From Pasteurella sp049670895 (GTDB lineage Bacteria; Pseudomonadota; Gammaproteobacteria; Enterobacterales; Pasteurellaceae), in assembly GCF_049670895.1 (NCBI RefSeq), contig NZ_CP187170.1: a stretch of DNA of 64,000 nt; one strand, 5' to 3'. The position numbers and the translations under genes were made by a program. Under the pieces are notes generated by a model. That model ran no database searches, was not told the DNA's origin, and worked only from the letters and a program-made list of their open reading frames with translations. Numbering within the stretch: position 1 is the first letter of the stretch; each line of letters starts with the position of its first letter. Positions 27,208 through 36,029 of the stretch are shown in pieces.

Positions 27208-27212
27208 CGTGC

Positions 27213-27241
27213 ATTGTAGTGAAATGTTTGAGAATAGACAA
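27213..27241 (-). promoter_or_regulatory. gcvB promoter
   Basis: Minus strand: -35 TTGTCT (27236-27241), 17-base spacer, -10 TACAAT (27213-27218). The predicted start falls at the base of the 5' hairpin of GcvB, about 27206. Confidence 0.75.
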
Positions 27242-27263
27242 AAGATATTTTTTTATTTGATAC

Positions 27264-27278
27264 ATTAGAAAAACTAAT
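27264..27278. promoter_or_regulatory. GcvA operator between gcvB and gcvA
   Basis: ATTAG-AAAAA-CTAAT is a perfect inverted repeat containing CTAAT, the core GcvA contact in E. coli. It lies just upstream of the gcvB -35 box and upstream of gcvA, fitting activation of gcvB and autoregulation. Confidence 0.6.
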
Positions 27279-27330
27279 GCGAAAGAAATCTGATATATTA
27301 TAGATCAAAAATTTAACATTGAGAAGAATT

Positions 27331-28218
27331 ATGTGTAAACGTTTGCCTCCCTTGAATTCATTGAAAGCATTTGAATCTGCAGCAAGGCATTTAAGCTTCA
27401 CCAAAGCCGCCGAAGAACTCTTTGTCACACAGGCTGCGGTGAGCCATCAAATTAAACTGTTAGAAGATTTTTTAGGCATTGAACTGTTTAAACGTAAAAA
27501 TCGTGCCTTAGCATTAACGGAATTAGGCAAAACCTATTTCACTGATGTGAGCAAAATTTTACATCGTTTAGCAGAAGCCACTGACAATTTATTGGCACAA
27601 AAACAAAATAAACATCTCACCATTAGCGTGCCACAAACCTTCGGGATTCAGTGGCTCGTCCCACATTTAAGCGAATTTAATAAATTACATCCAGAAATTG
27701 AAGTGCGTTTAAAAGGGGTGGATCACGATGAGGGATTATTAAGCAAAGAAATTGATATTGCTATTTATTATGGACAAGGAAACTGGGATAATCTGCAAGT
27801 TGAAAAATTAGTGGAAGAAAATCTCCTCATTCTTGGCTCGCCAAAACTATTGGAACAAAAACCGATTCACACAAAAGAAGATTTAACCGCCCATACCTTA
27901 ATTCATACCTATACCCGTGATAACTGGCAAAATATGGCAAACCTTTTGCAATTAGAGGATTTAAATATTAAGCAAGGATCCCTCTTTAGTCATACCTTTA
28001 TGGCATTACAAGCGGCTATTCATGGACAGGGTTTAGTGCTTGCAAATCGCATTTTAGCACAGCAAGAAATTGATAATGGACATTTACAGATTGCATTACC
28101 CACGATGCTAAGAGATCCAAAATCTTTTTATGTGGTGAATCATTTTGAAATAAATGATGAACGTATTCAGGCATTCCGTGCTTGGATCATAAAAACAATG
28201 AAACAACATAATGAATAA
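27331..28218 (+). CDS. gcvA: Glycine-cleavage regulator GcvA (LysR family)
   Basis: DNA-binding regulator of glycine cleavage and of GcvB. 295 residues; N-terminal helix-turn-helix in AARHLSFTKAAEELFVTQAAVSHQIK (residues about 17-42), then a LysR effector-binding domain with FSHTFMALQAAIHGQGLVLAN, very like E. coli GcvA. The frame opens at a TTG (27319), but ATG 27331 with GAGAAG upstream gives the GcvA N-terminus MCKRLPPLNSL. Overlaps rlmM by 8 bases. The gcv genes themselves are not in the window. Confidence 0.95.
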   Translation: MCKRLPPLNSLKAFESAARHLSFTKAAEELFVTQAAVSHQIKLLEDFLGIELFKRKNRALALTELGKTYFTDVSKILHRLAEATDNLLAQKQNKHLTISVPQTFGIQWLVPHLSEFNKLHPEIEVRLKGVDHDEGLLSKEIDIAIYYGQGNWDNLQVEKLVEENLLILGSPKLLEQKPIHTKEDLTAHTLIHTYTRDNWQNMANLLQLEDLNIKQGSLFSHTFMALQAAIHGQGLVLANRILAQQEIDNGHLQIALPTMLRDPKSFYVVNHFEINDERIQAFRAWIIKTMKQHNE

Positions 28219-29308
28219 ATTAGCTTTATATTGCCGTATCGGCTTTGAAAAAGAAGTCGCCGCAGAAATCACTGAAAAAGCCACCGCACTGGCTATTTTT
28301 GGTTTCGCTCGTGTACAAGAAAACCGTGGTTATATCATTTTTGAATGCTATCAAGCAGGCGATGCCGATCGCCTTGCCAAAGAAATTCCATTCAACCAAT
28401 TGATTTTTGCTCGTCAAATGGTGGTGGTTTCAGATTTATTAGCGGATCTTTCACCAGAAGATCGCATCAGTCCCATTGTGGCACAATATCAACACGTTGC
28501 TACTCAAGTGAATCTCAAAAACAGTAGCGACATCTTTGTTGAAACGGCAGATACCAATGAAGCAAAAGAGTTATCTGGCTTTTGCCGTAAATTCACTGTA
28601 CCACTGCGTCAAGCATTAAGAAAACAACAGTGGCTTGTTAATAACAGTAAAACTCGTGGCGTAACGTTACACGTGTTCTTTGTTACCTCAACGAGCTGTT
28701 ATGTCGGTTATTCTTATAATCACAATCATTCTAGCCATTTCATGGGAATCCCTCGTTTAAAATTCCCCGCAGATGCCCCAAGTCGCTCCACCTTAAAATT
28801 GGAAGAAGCGATTTTAACCTTTATCCCTAAAGCACAAGAAGCGAACCGTTTAAAAGACAGCATGTATGCGGTCGATCTTGGTGCTTGTCCTGGTGGTTGG
28901 ACATACCAATTAGTAAAACGCGGCTTATTTGTGTATGCCGTCGATCATGGCAAAATGGCAGACAGCTTACATGAAACAGGACGCATTGAGCATTGTCCCG
29001 AAGATGGCTTTAAATTCCAACCACCCAAACGCAGCAAAATTCATTGGTTAGTGTGTGATATGGTAGAACAACCTCGCCGTATTACCCAGTTAATCAGCAA
29101 ATGGCTTATCAACGGTTGGTGTCAGGAAACCATTTTCAATTTGAAATTACCCATGAAAAAACGTTATTTAGAAGTGCAACAATGCTTGCAACAATTGGAA
29201 AATACGCTCGAAGAACAAGGTATTGCGTTCCAGCTTCAAGCCAAGCATTTGTATCATGATCGTGAAGAAATCACCGTGCATATTGCAGTAAAAGGGCAAG
29301 CACAGTAA
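28211..29308 (+). CDS. rlmM: 23S rRNA C2498 2'-O-methyltransferase
   Basis: Methylates the ribose of C2498 in 23S rRNA. 365 residues: N-terminal THUMP-like region, then a Rossmann methyltransferase domain with SAM motif YAVDLGACPGGWTYQL (about residues 218-233) followed by VYAVDHG, and a catalytic-tetrad-like K..D..K..E arrangement (VCDM, NLKLPMKKRY). It overlaps the gcvA stop, so translation is coupled, the same arrangement as in other gammaproteobacteria. An uptake sequence begins right after the stop (29309-29317). Confidence 0.95.
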   Translation: MNKLALYCRIGFEKEVAAEITEKATALAIFGFARVQENRGYIIFECYQAGDADRLAKEIPFNQLIFARQMVVVSDLLADLSPEDRISPIVAQYQHVATQVNLKNSSDIFVETADTNEAKELSGFCRKFTVPLRQALRKQQWLVNNSKTRGVTLHVFFVTSTSCYVGYSYNHNHSSHFMGIPRLKFPADAPSRSTLKLEEAILTFIPKAQEANRLKDSMYAVDLGACPGGWTYQLVKRGLFVYAVDHGKMADSLHETGRIEHCPEDGFKFQPPKRSKIHWLVCDMVEQPRRITQLISKWLINGWCQETIFNLKLPMKKRYLEVQQCLQQLENTLEEQGIAFQLQAKHLYHDREEITVHIAVKGQAQ

Positions 29309-29345
29309 AAGTGCGGTGGTTTTTGAAAAAGTTTTAAAAAACAAA

Positions 29346-29374
29346 AGGCTAATCAAAAGATTAGCCTCTTTTTT
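29346..29374. terminator. Bidirectional terminator, rlmM and peroxiredoxin
   Basis: AGGCTAATC (29346-29354) pairs with GATTAGCCT (29359-29367) around AAAA; T-run on the plus side and an A-run on the left serve both converging genes. Confidence 0.85.
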
Positions 29375-29384
29375 TGCTTTTAAA

Positions 29385-29987
29385 TTAAAGCTGTTCAGCG
29401 TGCTGTTTTAAGTATTTTGCTACGCCTTCTGGGCTGTCTTGCATCCCTTCTTTACCTTTCTCCCATTGTGCTGGGCAAACATCACCATGCTCTTCATGGA
29501 ATTGTAAGGCATCTACCATACGCAACATTTCATCAATGTTACGACCTAATGGTAAATCATTCACGATTTGGTGACGAACAACACCCTGTTTGTCAATTAA
29601 GAATGAAGCACGTAGTGCCACACCCGCTTCAGGATGCTCAATACCGTAGGCTTGGGCAATTTCGTGTTTAACATCCGCCACTAAGGCATATTTCACTTCG
29701 CCGATACCGCCATTTTCAACGGGGGTTTTACGCCATGCATTATGGCTAAATTGTGAATCGATAGATACACCGATGATTTCCACGCCACGTTTTTGGAATT
29801 CTTCATAACGGTGATCAAATGCGATAAGTTCTGATGGACATACAAAAGTAAAATCAAGTGGATAGAAAAACACAACGGCGGCTTTACCTTGGGTATGTTG
29901 TTTAAAATTAAATTTATCAACAATTTCTCCGTTACCTAACACGGCTGATGCTGTAAAATCTGGTGCTTGACGAGTGACTAATACCAT
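29385..29987 (-). CDS. Typical 2-Cys peroxiredoxin (AhpC/TsaA type)
   Basis: Thiol peroxidase reducing H2O2 and organic peroxides. 200 residues from MVLVTRQAPDFTA. Peroxidatic Cys in DFTFVCPSE (about residue 51) and resolving Cys in GDVCPAQW (about residue 170); C-terminal YLKQHAEQL. The frame extends upstream by 15 codons, but the ATG at 29987 has AGGAG upstream and gives the normal N-terminus. No AhpF or reductase gene adjacent, so the electron donor is unknown. Convergent with rlmM. Confidence 0.93.
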   Translation of the reverse strand: MVLVTRQAPDFTASAVLGNGEIVDKFNFKQHTQGKAAVVFFYPLDFTFVCPSELIAFDHRYEEFQKRGVEIIGVSIDSQFSHNAWRKTPVENGGIGEVKYALVADVKHEIAQAYGIEHPEAGVALRASFLIDKQGVVRHQIVNDLPLGRNIDEMLRMVDALQFHEEHGDVCPAQWEKGKEGMQDSPEGVAKYLKQHAEQL

Positions 29988-30153
29988 AGTAAAAAATCTC
30001 CTATTAAAAAAATTGGTTAAATCATTTTGCATGAATAAAAAATAAGCAAAATGAACGCAATCATTGTAGGTAAGGTTAAGCCTGTTAGATAGTTGGTTTT
30101 ACCTATCGCAACAATTATTATTATCTTATTTATTCTTTTAAATGGAACACAAC

Positions 30154-31347
30154 ATGACAAAAACATATTCCCAAACCACTGCACTGATTCATGCTGGACG
30201 TGATAAAAAATTCACCGCAGGTAGCGTCAATCCTGTTATTCAGCGTGCCTCTTCTCTTGTGTTTGACTCACTGGCGGATAAAAAACACGCCACCATCAAC
30301 CGCACAAAAGGGGCTCTTTTTTATGGCAGACGCGGCACATTAACACATTTTGCATTGCAAGATCTGATGACAGAAATGGAAGGTGGAGAAGGCTGTTATC
30401 TCTACCCTTGTGGGGCGGCGGCAATTAGTAATGCCATTTTATCTTTCGTGCAAGCAGGCGATCACATTTTAATGACTGGTGCGGCTTATGAACCGACACA
30501 AGATTTTTGTAATCAAATCTTAAAAAAACTCCATGTAGAAACCACCTATTACGATCCGTTAATTGGAGCGGATATTGCCTCTCTTGTACAAAAAAATACT
30601 AAGGTGCTGTTTTTAGAAGCCCCAAGCTCACTCACCATGGAAGTGCCTGATATTCCTACTCTTGTCCGCACGGTGCGAGCCATTCAGCCCGAAATCATCA
30701 TTATGATTGATAACACATGGGCGGCAGGGTTGTATTTTAATGCCCTTGCACATGATATTGATATTTCTATTCAAGCAGGCACAAAATATTTAGTGGGTCA
30801 TTCTGATGTGATGATCGGCACTGCCGTAGCAAATAAACGCTGTTGGCCGACCTTGCGAGAACAATCTTATTTAATGGGACAAACCGTTTCTGCCGATTGT
30901 GCTTACATGACCGCAAGAGGCATTCGTACCCTTGATGTTCGTTTGAAACAACACCACGAAAAAAGTGTTGAAGTTGCCCAGTGGCTAGCAACACGCCCTG
31001 AAGTCAAAACCGTATATCATCCTGCACTGCCAAGCTGTCCGGGGCATGAATTTTTCAAACGTGATTTCACAGGCTCAAGCGGTTTATTTTCTTTTGAATT
31101 ACACCAAAAATTAACCCAAGATCAATTGGAACGCTTTATGAATCATTTCCAATTATTTAGCATGGCGTATTCTTGGGGCGGATTTGAGTCGTTAATTTTG
31201 TACAATCAACCTGAAGAAATCGCTCGCATTCGCCCGAATATCGAACGTAAACTCACAGGCACATTAATTCGAGTGCACATTGGATTGGAAGATACCCAAG
31301 ATCTTATTGCCGATCTCAAAGCAGGTTTTGAACGATTAGCCGCTTAA
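30154..31347 (+). CDS. metC: Cystathionine beta-lyase
   Basis: PLP enzyme cleaving cystathionine to homocysteine in methionine synthesis. 397 residues. Motifs: NPVIQRASSLVFDS, FYGRRGTLTHFALQ, the PLP-Lys segment QAGTKYLVGHSDVMIG (Lys about residue 210), and FTGSSGLFSFEL, AYSWGGFESL. Two ATGs are possible, 30142 and 30154; comparison with E. coli MetC favours the second. No MetJ boxes were evident upstream. Single gene, followed by hairpins. Confidence 0.93.
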   Translation: MTKTYSQTTALIHAGRDKKFTAGSVNPVIQRASSLVFDSLADKKHATINRTKGALFYGRRGTLTHFALQDLMTEMEGGEGCYLYPCGAAAISNAILSFVQAGDHILMTGAAYEPTQDFCNQILKKLHVETTYYDPLIGADIASLVQKNTKVLFLEAPSSLTMEVPDIPTLVRTVRAIQPEIIIMIDNTWAAGLYFNALAHDIDISIQAGTKYLVGHSDVMIGTAVANKRCWPTLREQSYLMGQTVSADCAYMTARGIRTLDVRLKQHHEKSVEVAQWLATRPEVKTVYHPALPSCPGHEFFKRDFTGSSGLFSFELHQKLTQDQLERFMNHFQLFSMAYSWGGFESLILYNQPEEIARIRPNIERKLTGTLIRVHIGLEDTQDLIADLKAGFERLAA

Positions 31348-31448
31348 AGTGCGGTCGATTTTGACAAAATTTTGAAAAAGGGCTTCTGTGTAATCAACTA
31401 TGAAGCCCTGTTGATCGCCAAAGCGATTTCAGCCACCTAACAAAAAGC

Positions 31449-31487
31449 AAAAGGCTGATTTCAATATTTCATTGAAGTCAGCCTTTT
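31449..31487. terminator. Strong hairpin downstream of metC
   Basis: 17-bp stem AAAAGGCTGATTTCAAT (31449-31465) with its complement (31471-31487), one G-T type mismatch, 5-base loop. A weaker hairpin AGGGCTTC/GAAGCCCT (31379-31409) precedes it. Confidence 0.8.
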
Positions 31488-31531
31488 AAATACCGTGGCT
31501 TAACAACCTATTCTCACGTATCCCATATAAA

Positions 31532-31557
31532 ATGCCTCATTTTTCTTATTTAGGCAT
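31532..31557 (-). terminator. Possible aroG terminator
   Basis: ATGCCT (31532-31537) pairs with AGGCAT (31552-31557); on the minus strand it is followed by TTTTATA. Modest stem, 14-base loop. Confidence 0.45.
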
Positions 31558-31582
31558 CGCACATCAACGTGAATTTGGGGTA

Positions 31583-32668
31583 TTATTTTGTCAGTTGACG
31601 ACGAGCCAAGACAGCACTTGAAAGTGCAGCAAGCACTTCTTCACTGTCGTCCCAGCCAATACAGGCATCGGTAATACTTTGACCATAAGTGATTGCCTTA
31701 CCATCAACCAAGTCTTGACGACCTTCCACCAAATGGCTTTCAATCATCACACCAAAAATTTGTTTTGATCCTTTGCGAATTTGATCACAAACGGATTGGC
31801 AAACATCTAGCTGTTTTTTGAATTGTTTACAGCTGTTAGCATGGCTGAAATCAACCATGACATGAGGAATACGACCACTTTTTTCAATATCGGCACATAC
31901 TGCATTCACATCTTCTTCACTATAGTTTGGACCTTGCTCCCCACCACGTAAAATAATGTGGCAATCCTCATTCCCTTTCGTAGATACAATCGCAGAATGA
32001 CCAAACTTGGTTACTGATAAGAAATAATGCGGTGCTTCTGCGGCACCCATGGCATCTAAGGCAATTTTTACGCTCCCGTTCGTGCCATTTTTAAATCCAA
32101 CGGCACAAGATAAACCTGATGCCAATTCACGATGCACTTGTGATTCTGTGGTTCTTGCACCAATAGCCCCCCAACTCATGAAGTCTGCGACATATTGTGG
32201 CGTGATCATATCTAAAAACTCACCTGCTGCTGGCACCGATAAATCATTAATATCGGATAATAATTTACGAGCAATCCGTAAACCTTCATTTAATTCAAAT
32301 GTACCATTTAAATTCGGATCGTTAATTAATCCTTTCCAGCCTACCGTCGTGCGAGGTTTTTCAAAATACACTCGCATAATAATTTCGAGGGTGTCTTGAT
32401 ATTTTTCACGCATGGCTTTAAGGCGACGTGCATAATCAAGGGCAGAGACAGGATCATGAATCGAACAAGGTCCAATAATCACTAATAGACGATCATCTTT
32501 TTGATGAATAATGTCATGGGCTTTTTTACGGGTTTTTCTAACGACCTTAACGGCAGTTTCACTGGCTGGAAATTTTTCTAATAATGCCACTGGCGGTAAA
32601 ACTTGTTCAATTTTATCAATTCGGGTGTCATCATTTTCAATATAAATTTCATTCTTATATTCAGTCAT
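31583..32668 (-). CDS. aroG: 3-Deoxy-7-phosphoheptulonate (DAHP) synthase
   Basis: First enzyme of aromatic amino-acid synthesis, joining PEP and erythrose 4-phosphate. 361 residues, type I alpha. Motifs: VIIGPCSIHDP (metal Cys), PRTTVGWKGLINDP, SWGAIGARTTESQVHRELASG, KNGTNG and IPHVMVDFSHANS. Sequence is closest to the Phe-type AroG by memory, but the promoter region carries a TrpR operator, so tryptophan is a likely regulator. Start ATG at 32668. Single gene. Confidence 0.95.
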   Translation of the reverse strand: MTEYKNEIYIENDDTRIDKIEQVLPPVALLEKFPASETAVKVVRKTRKKAHDIIHQKDDRLLVIIGPCSIHDPVSALDYARRLKAMREKYQDTLEIIMRVYFEKPRTTVGWKGLINDPNLNGTFELNEGLRIARKLLSDINDLSVPAAGEFLDMITPQYVADFMSWGAIGARTTESQVHRELASGLSCAVGFKNGTNGSVKIALDAMGAAEAPHYFLSVTKFGHSAIVSTKGNEDCHIILRGGEQGPNYSEEDVNAVCADIEKSGRIPHVMVDFSHANSCKQFKKQLDVCQSVCDQIRKGSKQIFGVMIESHLVEGRQDLVDGKAITYGQSITDACIGWDDSEEVLAALSSAVLARRQLTK

Positions 32669-32762
32669 GTTGTGCTCACTTACTTCTAATAAAAAAGGGT
32701 TGAATCCTTAAAGGTTAATCATGAAAAGTTTATCAAGTTCGGTCAACTTAACACATAATATT

Positions 32763-32781
32763 GCACTAGTAAACTAGTTTG
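32763..32781 (-). promoter_or_regulatory. TrpR operator upstream of aroG
   Basis: Contains CTAG (32766-32769) and CTAG (32774-32777) separated by four bases; read on minus it is AACTAGTTTACTAGTGC, matching the E. coli trp operator geometry CTAG-N4-CTAG with flanking GCA. It lies about 95 bases before the aroG ATG, next to a TATTAT -10-like box. Confidence 0.7.
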
Positions 32782-32802
32782 CCGTGCAATTTTTGCACTA
32801 TT

Positions 32803-34056
32803 CTAATGACTGCTCAAAACTTGTGCGGGTTGTAATTTTGCTGCTCGATTTGCAGGGTACAAACTCGCCATTAAACTTAAAATTAATGCTGAAAGAAAAA
32901 CAAAAAAAACATCTTGCCAATGGAGTTCACTCGGTAAAAAATCCACAAAATAAATCCCATCTGATAATAATTTACGTCCTATCAGCCATTCTATACCTTG
33001 AATAATTTGCGTCAAATTCAAGGCCAAAATAATACCGAGAAAGATTCCAATTAAACACCCTTTCATGCCGGCTTGCAAGCCATACCAAATAAAAATTCGC
33101 TTAATAAATTGATTATTTGCCCCTAAGGTTCGCATGATAGCAATGTCGCCTTGTTTATCTTTAACCGCCATAATCAGTGTAGAAATAATATTAAAACACG
33201 CCACTCCAATCACTAACACCATGGCAATGTACATCACCGTGCGAACTAACTGGATATCTCGATACATATAACCGAACTTGCTGATCCAATGCTGTGCATA
33301 TAACGCTTGTGGATAGTTTTTCAACATTGGGTATTGCAAGCTTTGAACAAGAAATGGGTGTTTTACCCTGAGCTCAATCCCCGTTATTTGTGATGTTTTT
33401 AAGCCGAGTAGTTGCTGGGCTTGCTCAATAGGCAATAATGCATAGCTGTGATCTAACTGCCCTTCTAAACGTAAAATACCACTGACTTGAATACGGTGTC
33501 TTTGTGGTTGCGAGAGCTGTTTTTCTCCTTGGTTTTGCGAGATCAGTAAGCTGACCCAATCCCCAGCTTTCACATCTAATTCCCTTGCAATGCCATAACC
33601 GAGAATTAAGCCACTTTGTGCATTAAAGCCTTGCCATGCATTATCTAACACGAAGTTTCCCAATGCACTGACTTGATCTTGGGCTTGTTTTTCCACCCCT
33701 TTCACTTGTACGACTTTTAATTTTGCCCCATTCTCCACTAAAGCGGTAAACCCCACATAAGGTGAAATGCCTTTAATCTCGGGATGCTCAGACAACACAC
33801 GTTTGAGATGATATTGTGATTGAATCGTGCGATCGCCTTGCTTATCAGGATAAGCCCCGATGTCCACATGTGGTACCACCGCTAAAATACGCTGATTTAA
33901 TTCGCGTTCAAACCCATTCATCGCACTTAAGCCAAGAATTAACACCGCCACACCTAAAGCGATCCCTATACTTGAAAAGCGAGAAATTAAAGACACTAAA
34001 CGATTTTTTTGTTTACTACGTTGATAACGCCAACTAATAAAAAAAGGGGTGTTCAT
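32803..34056 (-). CDS. lolE: Lipoprotein-releasing permease LolE
   Basis: Inner-membrane subunit of the LolCDE exporter that releases outer-membrane lipoproteins to LolA. 417 residues: an N-terminal membrane segment (about 20-45, SSIGIALGVAVLILGLSAM), a large periplasmic domain (about 50-265) and three C-terminal segments (270-400), the MacB/FtsX topology. The opening PFFISWRYQRSK and cytoplasmic KQGDIAIMRTLGANNQFIKRIF coupling segment are typical. Third gene of lolC-lolD-lolE; starts immediately after lolD. Confidence 0.95.
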   Translation of the reverse strand: MNTPFFISWRYQRSKQKNRLVSLISRFSSIGIALGVAVLILGLSAMNGFERELNQRILAVVPHVDIGAYPDKQGDRTIQSQYHLKRVLSEHPEIKGISPYVGFTALVENGAKLKVVQVKGVEKQAQDQVSALGNFVLDNAWQGFNAQSGLILGYGIARELDVKAGDWVSLLISQNQGEKQLSQPQRHRIQVSGILRLEGQLDHSYALLPIEQAQQLLGLKTSQITGIELRVKHPFLVQSLQYPMLKNYPQALYAQHWISKFGYMYRDIQLVRTVMYIAMVLVIGVACFNIISTLIMAVKDKQGDIAIMRTLGANNQFIKRIFIWYGLQAGMKGCLIGIFLGIILALNLTQIIQGIEWLIGRKLLSDGIYFVDFLPSELHWQDVFFVFLSALILSLMASLYPANRAAKLQPAQVLSSH

Positions 34057-34740
34057 TTAGAGCTCCTCACGCAATACGCCATCTTGCATAATTAAGCGAC
34101 GAGATAATTTCTCCGCCAACCCTAAATCATGGGTAACAAGTAAAAAAGCGATATTTTGTTCGTGATTGAGTTGCTGAATTAACTCAAAAATACTTTCTGT
34201 GGTTTTTCGGTCAAGATTTCCTGTTGGCTCATCAGCTAAGACTAATGCTGGTTTATTCACTAAAGCTCTAGCAATAGCCACACGCTGACGCTCTCCACCA
34301 GACAAAGCAGACGGGCGATGAGAAATACGATGTGATAATCCAACAGACTTTAGCATTTGCTCTGCTCTGGCTTGTGCTTCACTTTTATTTTGTTTGCCGA
34401 TCAACATAGGCATCATCACATTTTCCAGTGCAGTGAAATCAGCCATCAAATGATGAAATTGATAGACAAACCCCAAATATTGATTACGCAGTTTGGCTAA
34501 CGCATTTTCATTCGCCTGCTGCAAGGATTGCCCATTAATAAATACCTCGCCACTATTAGGTTGATCCAATCCTCCTAGTGTATGTAATAAGGTACTTTTT
34601 CCTGATCCCGAACTCCCCACAATCGCAACCAATTCCCCTGCATCCATTGAAAACGACACATCTTTCAACACATGGGTATACTGACTTCCTTCTTGGTAAA
34701 ATTTATTGATTTTTTGACAATGTAATAAATGCTGACTCAT
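34057..34740 (-). CDS. lolD: Lipoprotein-releasing ATPase LolD
   Basis: ABC ATPase driving LolCDE. 227 residues from MSQHLLHCQKINKFY, the H. influenzae length. Walker A GSSGSGKS, Q-loop VYQFHHLM, signature LSGGERQRVAIARAL, Walker B VLADEPTGNLD and the switch His VTHD. An ATG at 34764 overlapping the lolC stop could add eight residues; I prefer 34740 by family comparison. Tight coupling to lolC and lolE. Confidence 0.96.
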   Translation of the reverse strand: MSQHLLHCQKINKFYQEGSQYTHVLKDVSFSMDAGELVAIVGSSGSGKSTLLHTLGGLDQPNSGEVFINGQSLQQANENALAKLRNQYLGFVYQFHHLMADFTALENVMMPMLIGKQNKSEAQARAEQMLKSVGLSHRISHRPSALSGGERQRVAIARALVNKPALVLADEPTGNLDRKTTESIFELIQQLNHEQNIAFLLVTHDLGLAEKLSRRLIMQDGVLREEL

Positions 34741-34756
34741 TGATTGTTCTGCCCTG

Positions 34757-35947
34757 TTATTCATAACGCAATGCTTCCGCGGGTTCTATTTTCGCGGCAC
34801 GATATGCGGGATAAATGGTTGAAATAAAAGAAAGTAATAAAGAAAAACATACGATTATACTACTTTGTACGAAAGACACCGACGTCGGTAAAAAGACACC
34901 TTGTGAAACAAATAAGCTGATGATGTGCTCTAAATTCAAAGTTGCAATAATACCCAATAAGGCACCAAGAGTGGTTCCCACTAACCCCACTAGCAAACCT
35001 TGATAAATAAAAATCGCCCTGACTTGTGCCTTATTTAAGCCTTGCGTTTGTAAAATGGCGATCTCACCTTGTTTATCCACCACCATTAAACTCAACGATG
35101 TAATAATGTTACATACCGCCACCACAATGATTAAGCTAATTAATAACCCCATCATGTTTTTTTCCATTCTGACGGCTTGGAAAAACTCCCCTTTCTGGCT
35201 CCGCCAATCCACAATTTGCCATTGTTCCTTAGGATAAAATGCAGGTAAGGCTGTAATTTGAAAAGGATCGGCTAAAAACAAACGATAACCCTGCACTTGA
35301 TCGGGCGTAATTCGCATCAAACGCCCAATATCCGACAAATTAGCAAAGACTTCATAGCCCGATGCTTCACTATTGGAATAATACATATCCGAAATGGTAA
35401 AAAGACGCTGTACGGGGACACGACCAAAGGGAGTGTATTGGCTATTGTCGGTAATCATCACTCGCACTTTATCGCCAATATTTAACTTTAATTTTTGAGC
35501 CAATTGGCTACCAATAATTAAATTAAACTGGCCGAGCGACAATGCTGATTCAAAAGATCCACTAAACACATCGGATAGCAAAGCATCATCACTGAAGTGC
35601 TGAATACCAATCATGCGTCCTGCACTGACACCCGAATGGGTTTGTAAAATCACATTGCTTTGATTAATCGGCACCGCTTTTTGCACAAAAGGCGGAAGTG
35701 AAATCGGCCCTTCGGCTAATGTCATATAGCCACTATTGGGCATCACAATCGCATGGGGAAGATGAGATAACACCAGCCTCTTATGGTGTTGTTCCAACCC
35801 ATTCATGACCGAAAGCACAATAATCAGTGCCATCACCCCTAAGGTAATCCCAATACTTGCAAGCGTAGTGACTAATCGCCCAAAACGATCCGCACTTTTC
35901 GCTCGCCAATAACGTAACGCAATAAAAAAAGGAACTGAAAATCTCAT
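34757..35947 (-). CDS. lolC: Lipoprotein-releasing permease LolC
   Basis: Partner permease to LolE; in E. coli the periplasmic domain of LolC binds LolA. 396 residues with the same one-plus-three membrane topology: TLASIGITLGVMALIIVLSVMNG near the N-terminus, periplasmic domain about 50-260, and the DKQGEIAILQTQGLNKAQVRAIF cytoplasmic loop. AGGTCATC precedes the ATG at 35947. First gene of the lol operon. Confidence 0.95.
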   Translation of the reverse strand: MRFSVPFFIALRYWRAKSADRFGRLVTTLASIGITLGVMALIIVLSVMNGLEQHHKRLVLSHLPHAIVMPNSGYMTLAEGPISLPPFVQKAVPINQSNVILQTHSGVSAGRMIGIQHFSDDALLSDVFSGSFESALSLGQFNLIIGSQLAQKLKLNIGDKVRVMITDNSQYTPFGRVPVQRLFTISDMYYSNSEASGYEVFANLSDIGRLMRITPDQVQGYRLFLADPFQITALPAFYPKEQWQIVDWRSQKGEFFQAVRMEKNMMGLLISLIIVVAVCNIITSLSLMVVDKQGEIAILQTQGLNKAQVRAIFIYQGLLVGLVGTTLGALLGIIATLNLEHIISLFVSQGVFLPTSVSFVQSSIIVCFSLLLSFISTIYPAYRAAKIEPAEALRYE

Positions 35948-35971
35948 GATGACCTAAAAATTAGTGATAAA

Positions 35972-36024
35972 AAATATCGTGTTATTATTGCATAAAGCCC
36001 TTACAACAACATCACGATATTTTG
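35972..36024 (-). terminator. Terminator after the hydroxyacid dehydrogenase gene
   Basis: AAAATATCGTG (35972-35982) pairs perfectly with CACGATATTTT (36014-36024); 31-base loop; T-run on the minus strand. It separates this gene from lolC. Confidence 0.65.
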
Positions 36025-36029
36025 ATTTA

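Noticed and set aside
30089..30107. OxyR-like ATAG...CTAT between the peroxiredoxin and metC genes
   Set aside because: The two half-sites are separated by 10 bases rather than 7, and there is no second pair.
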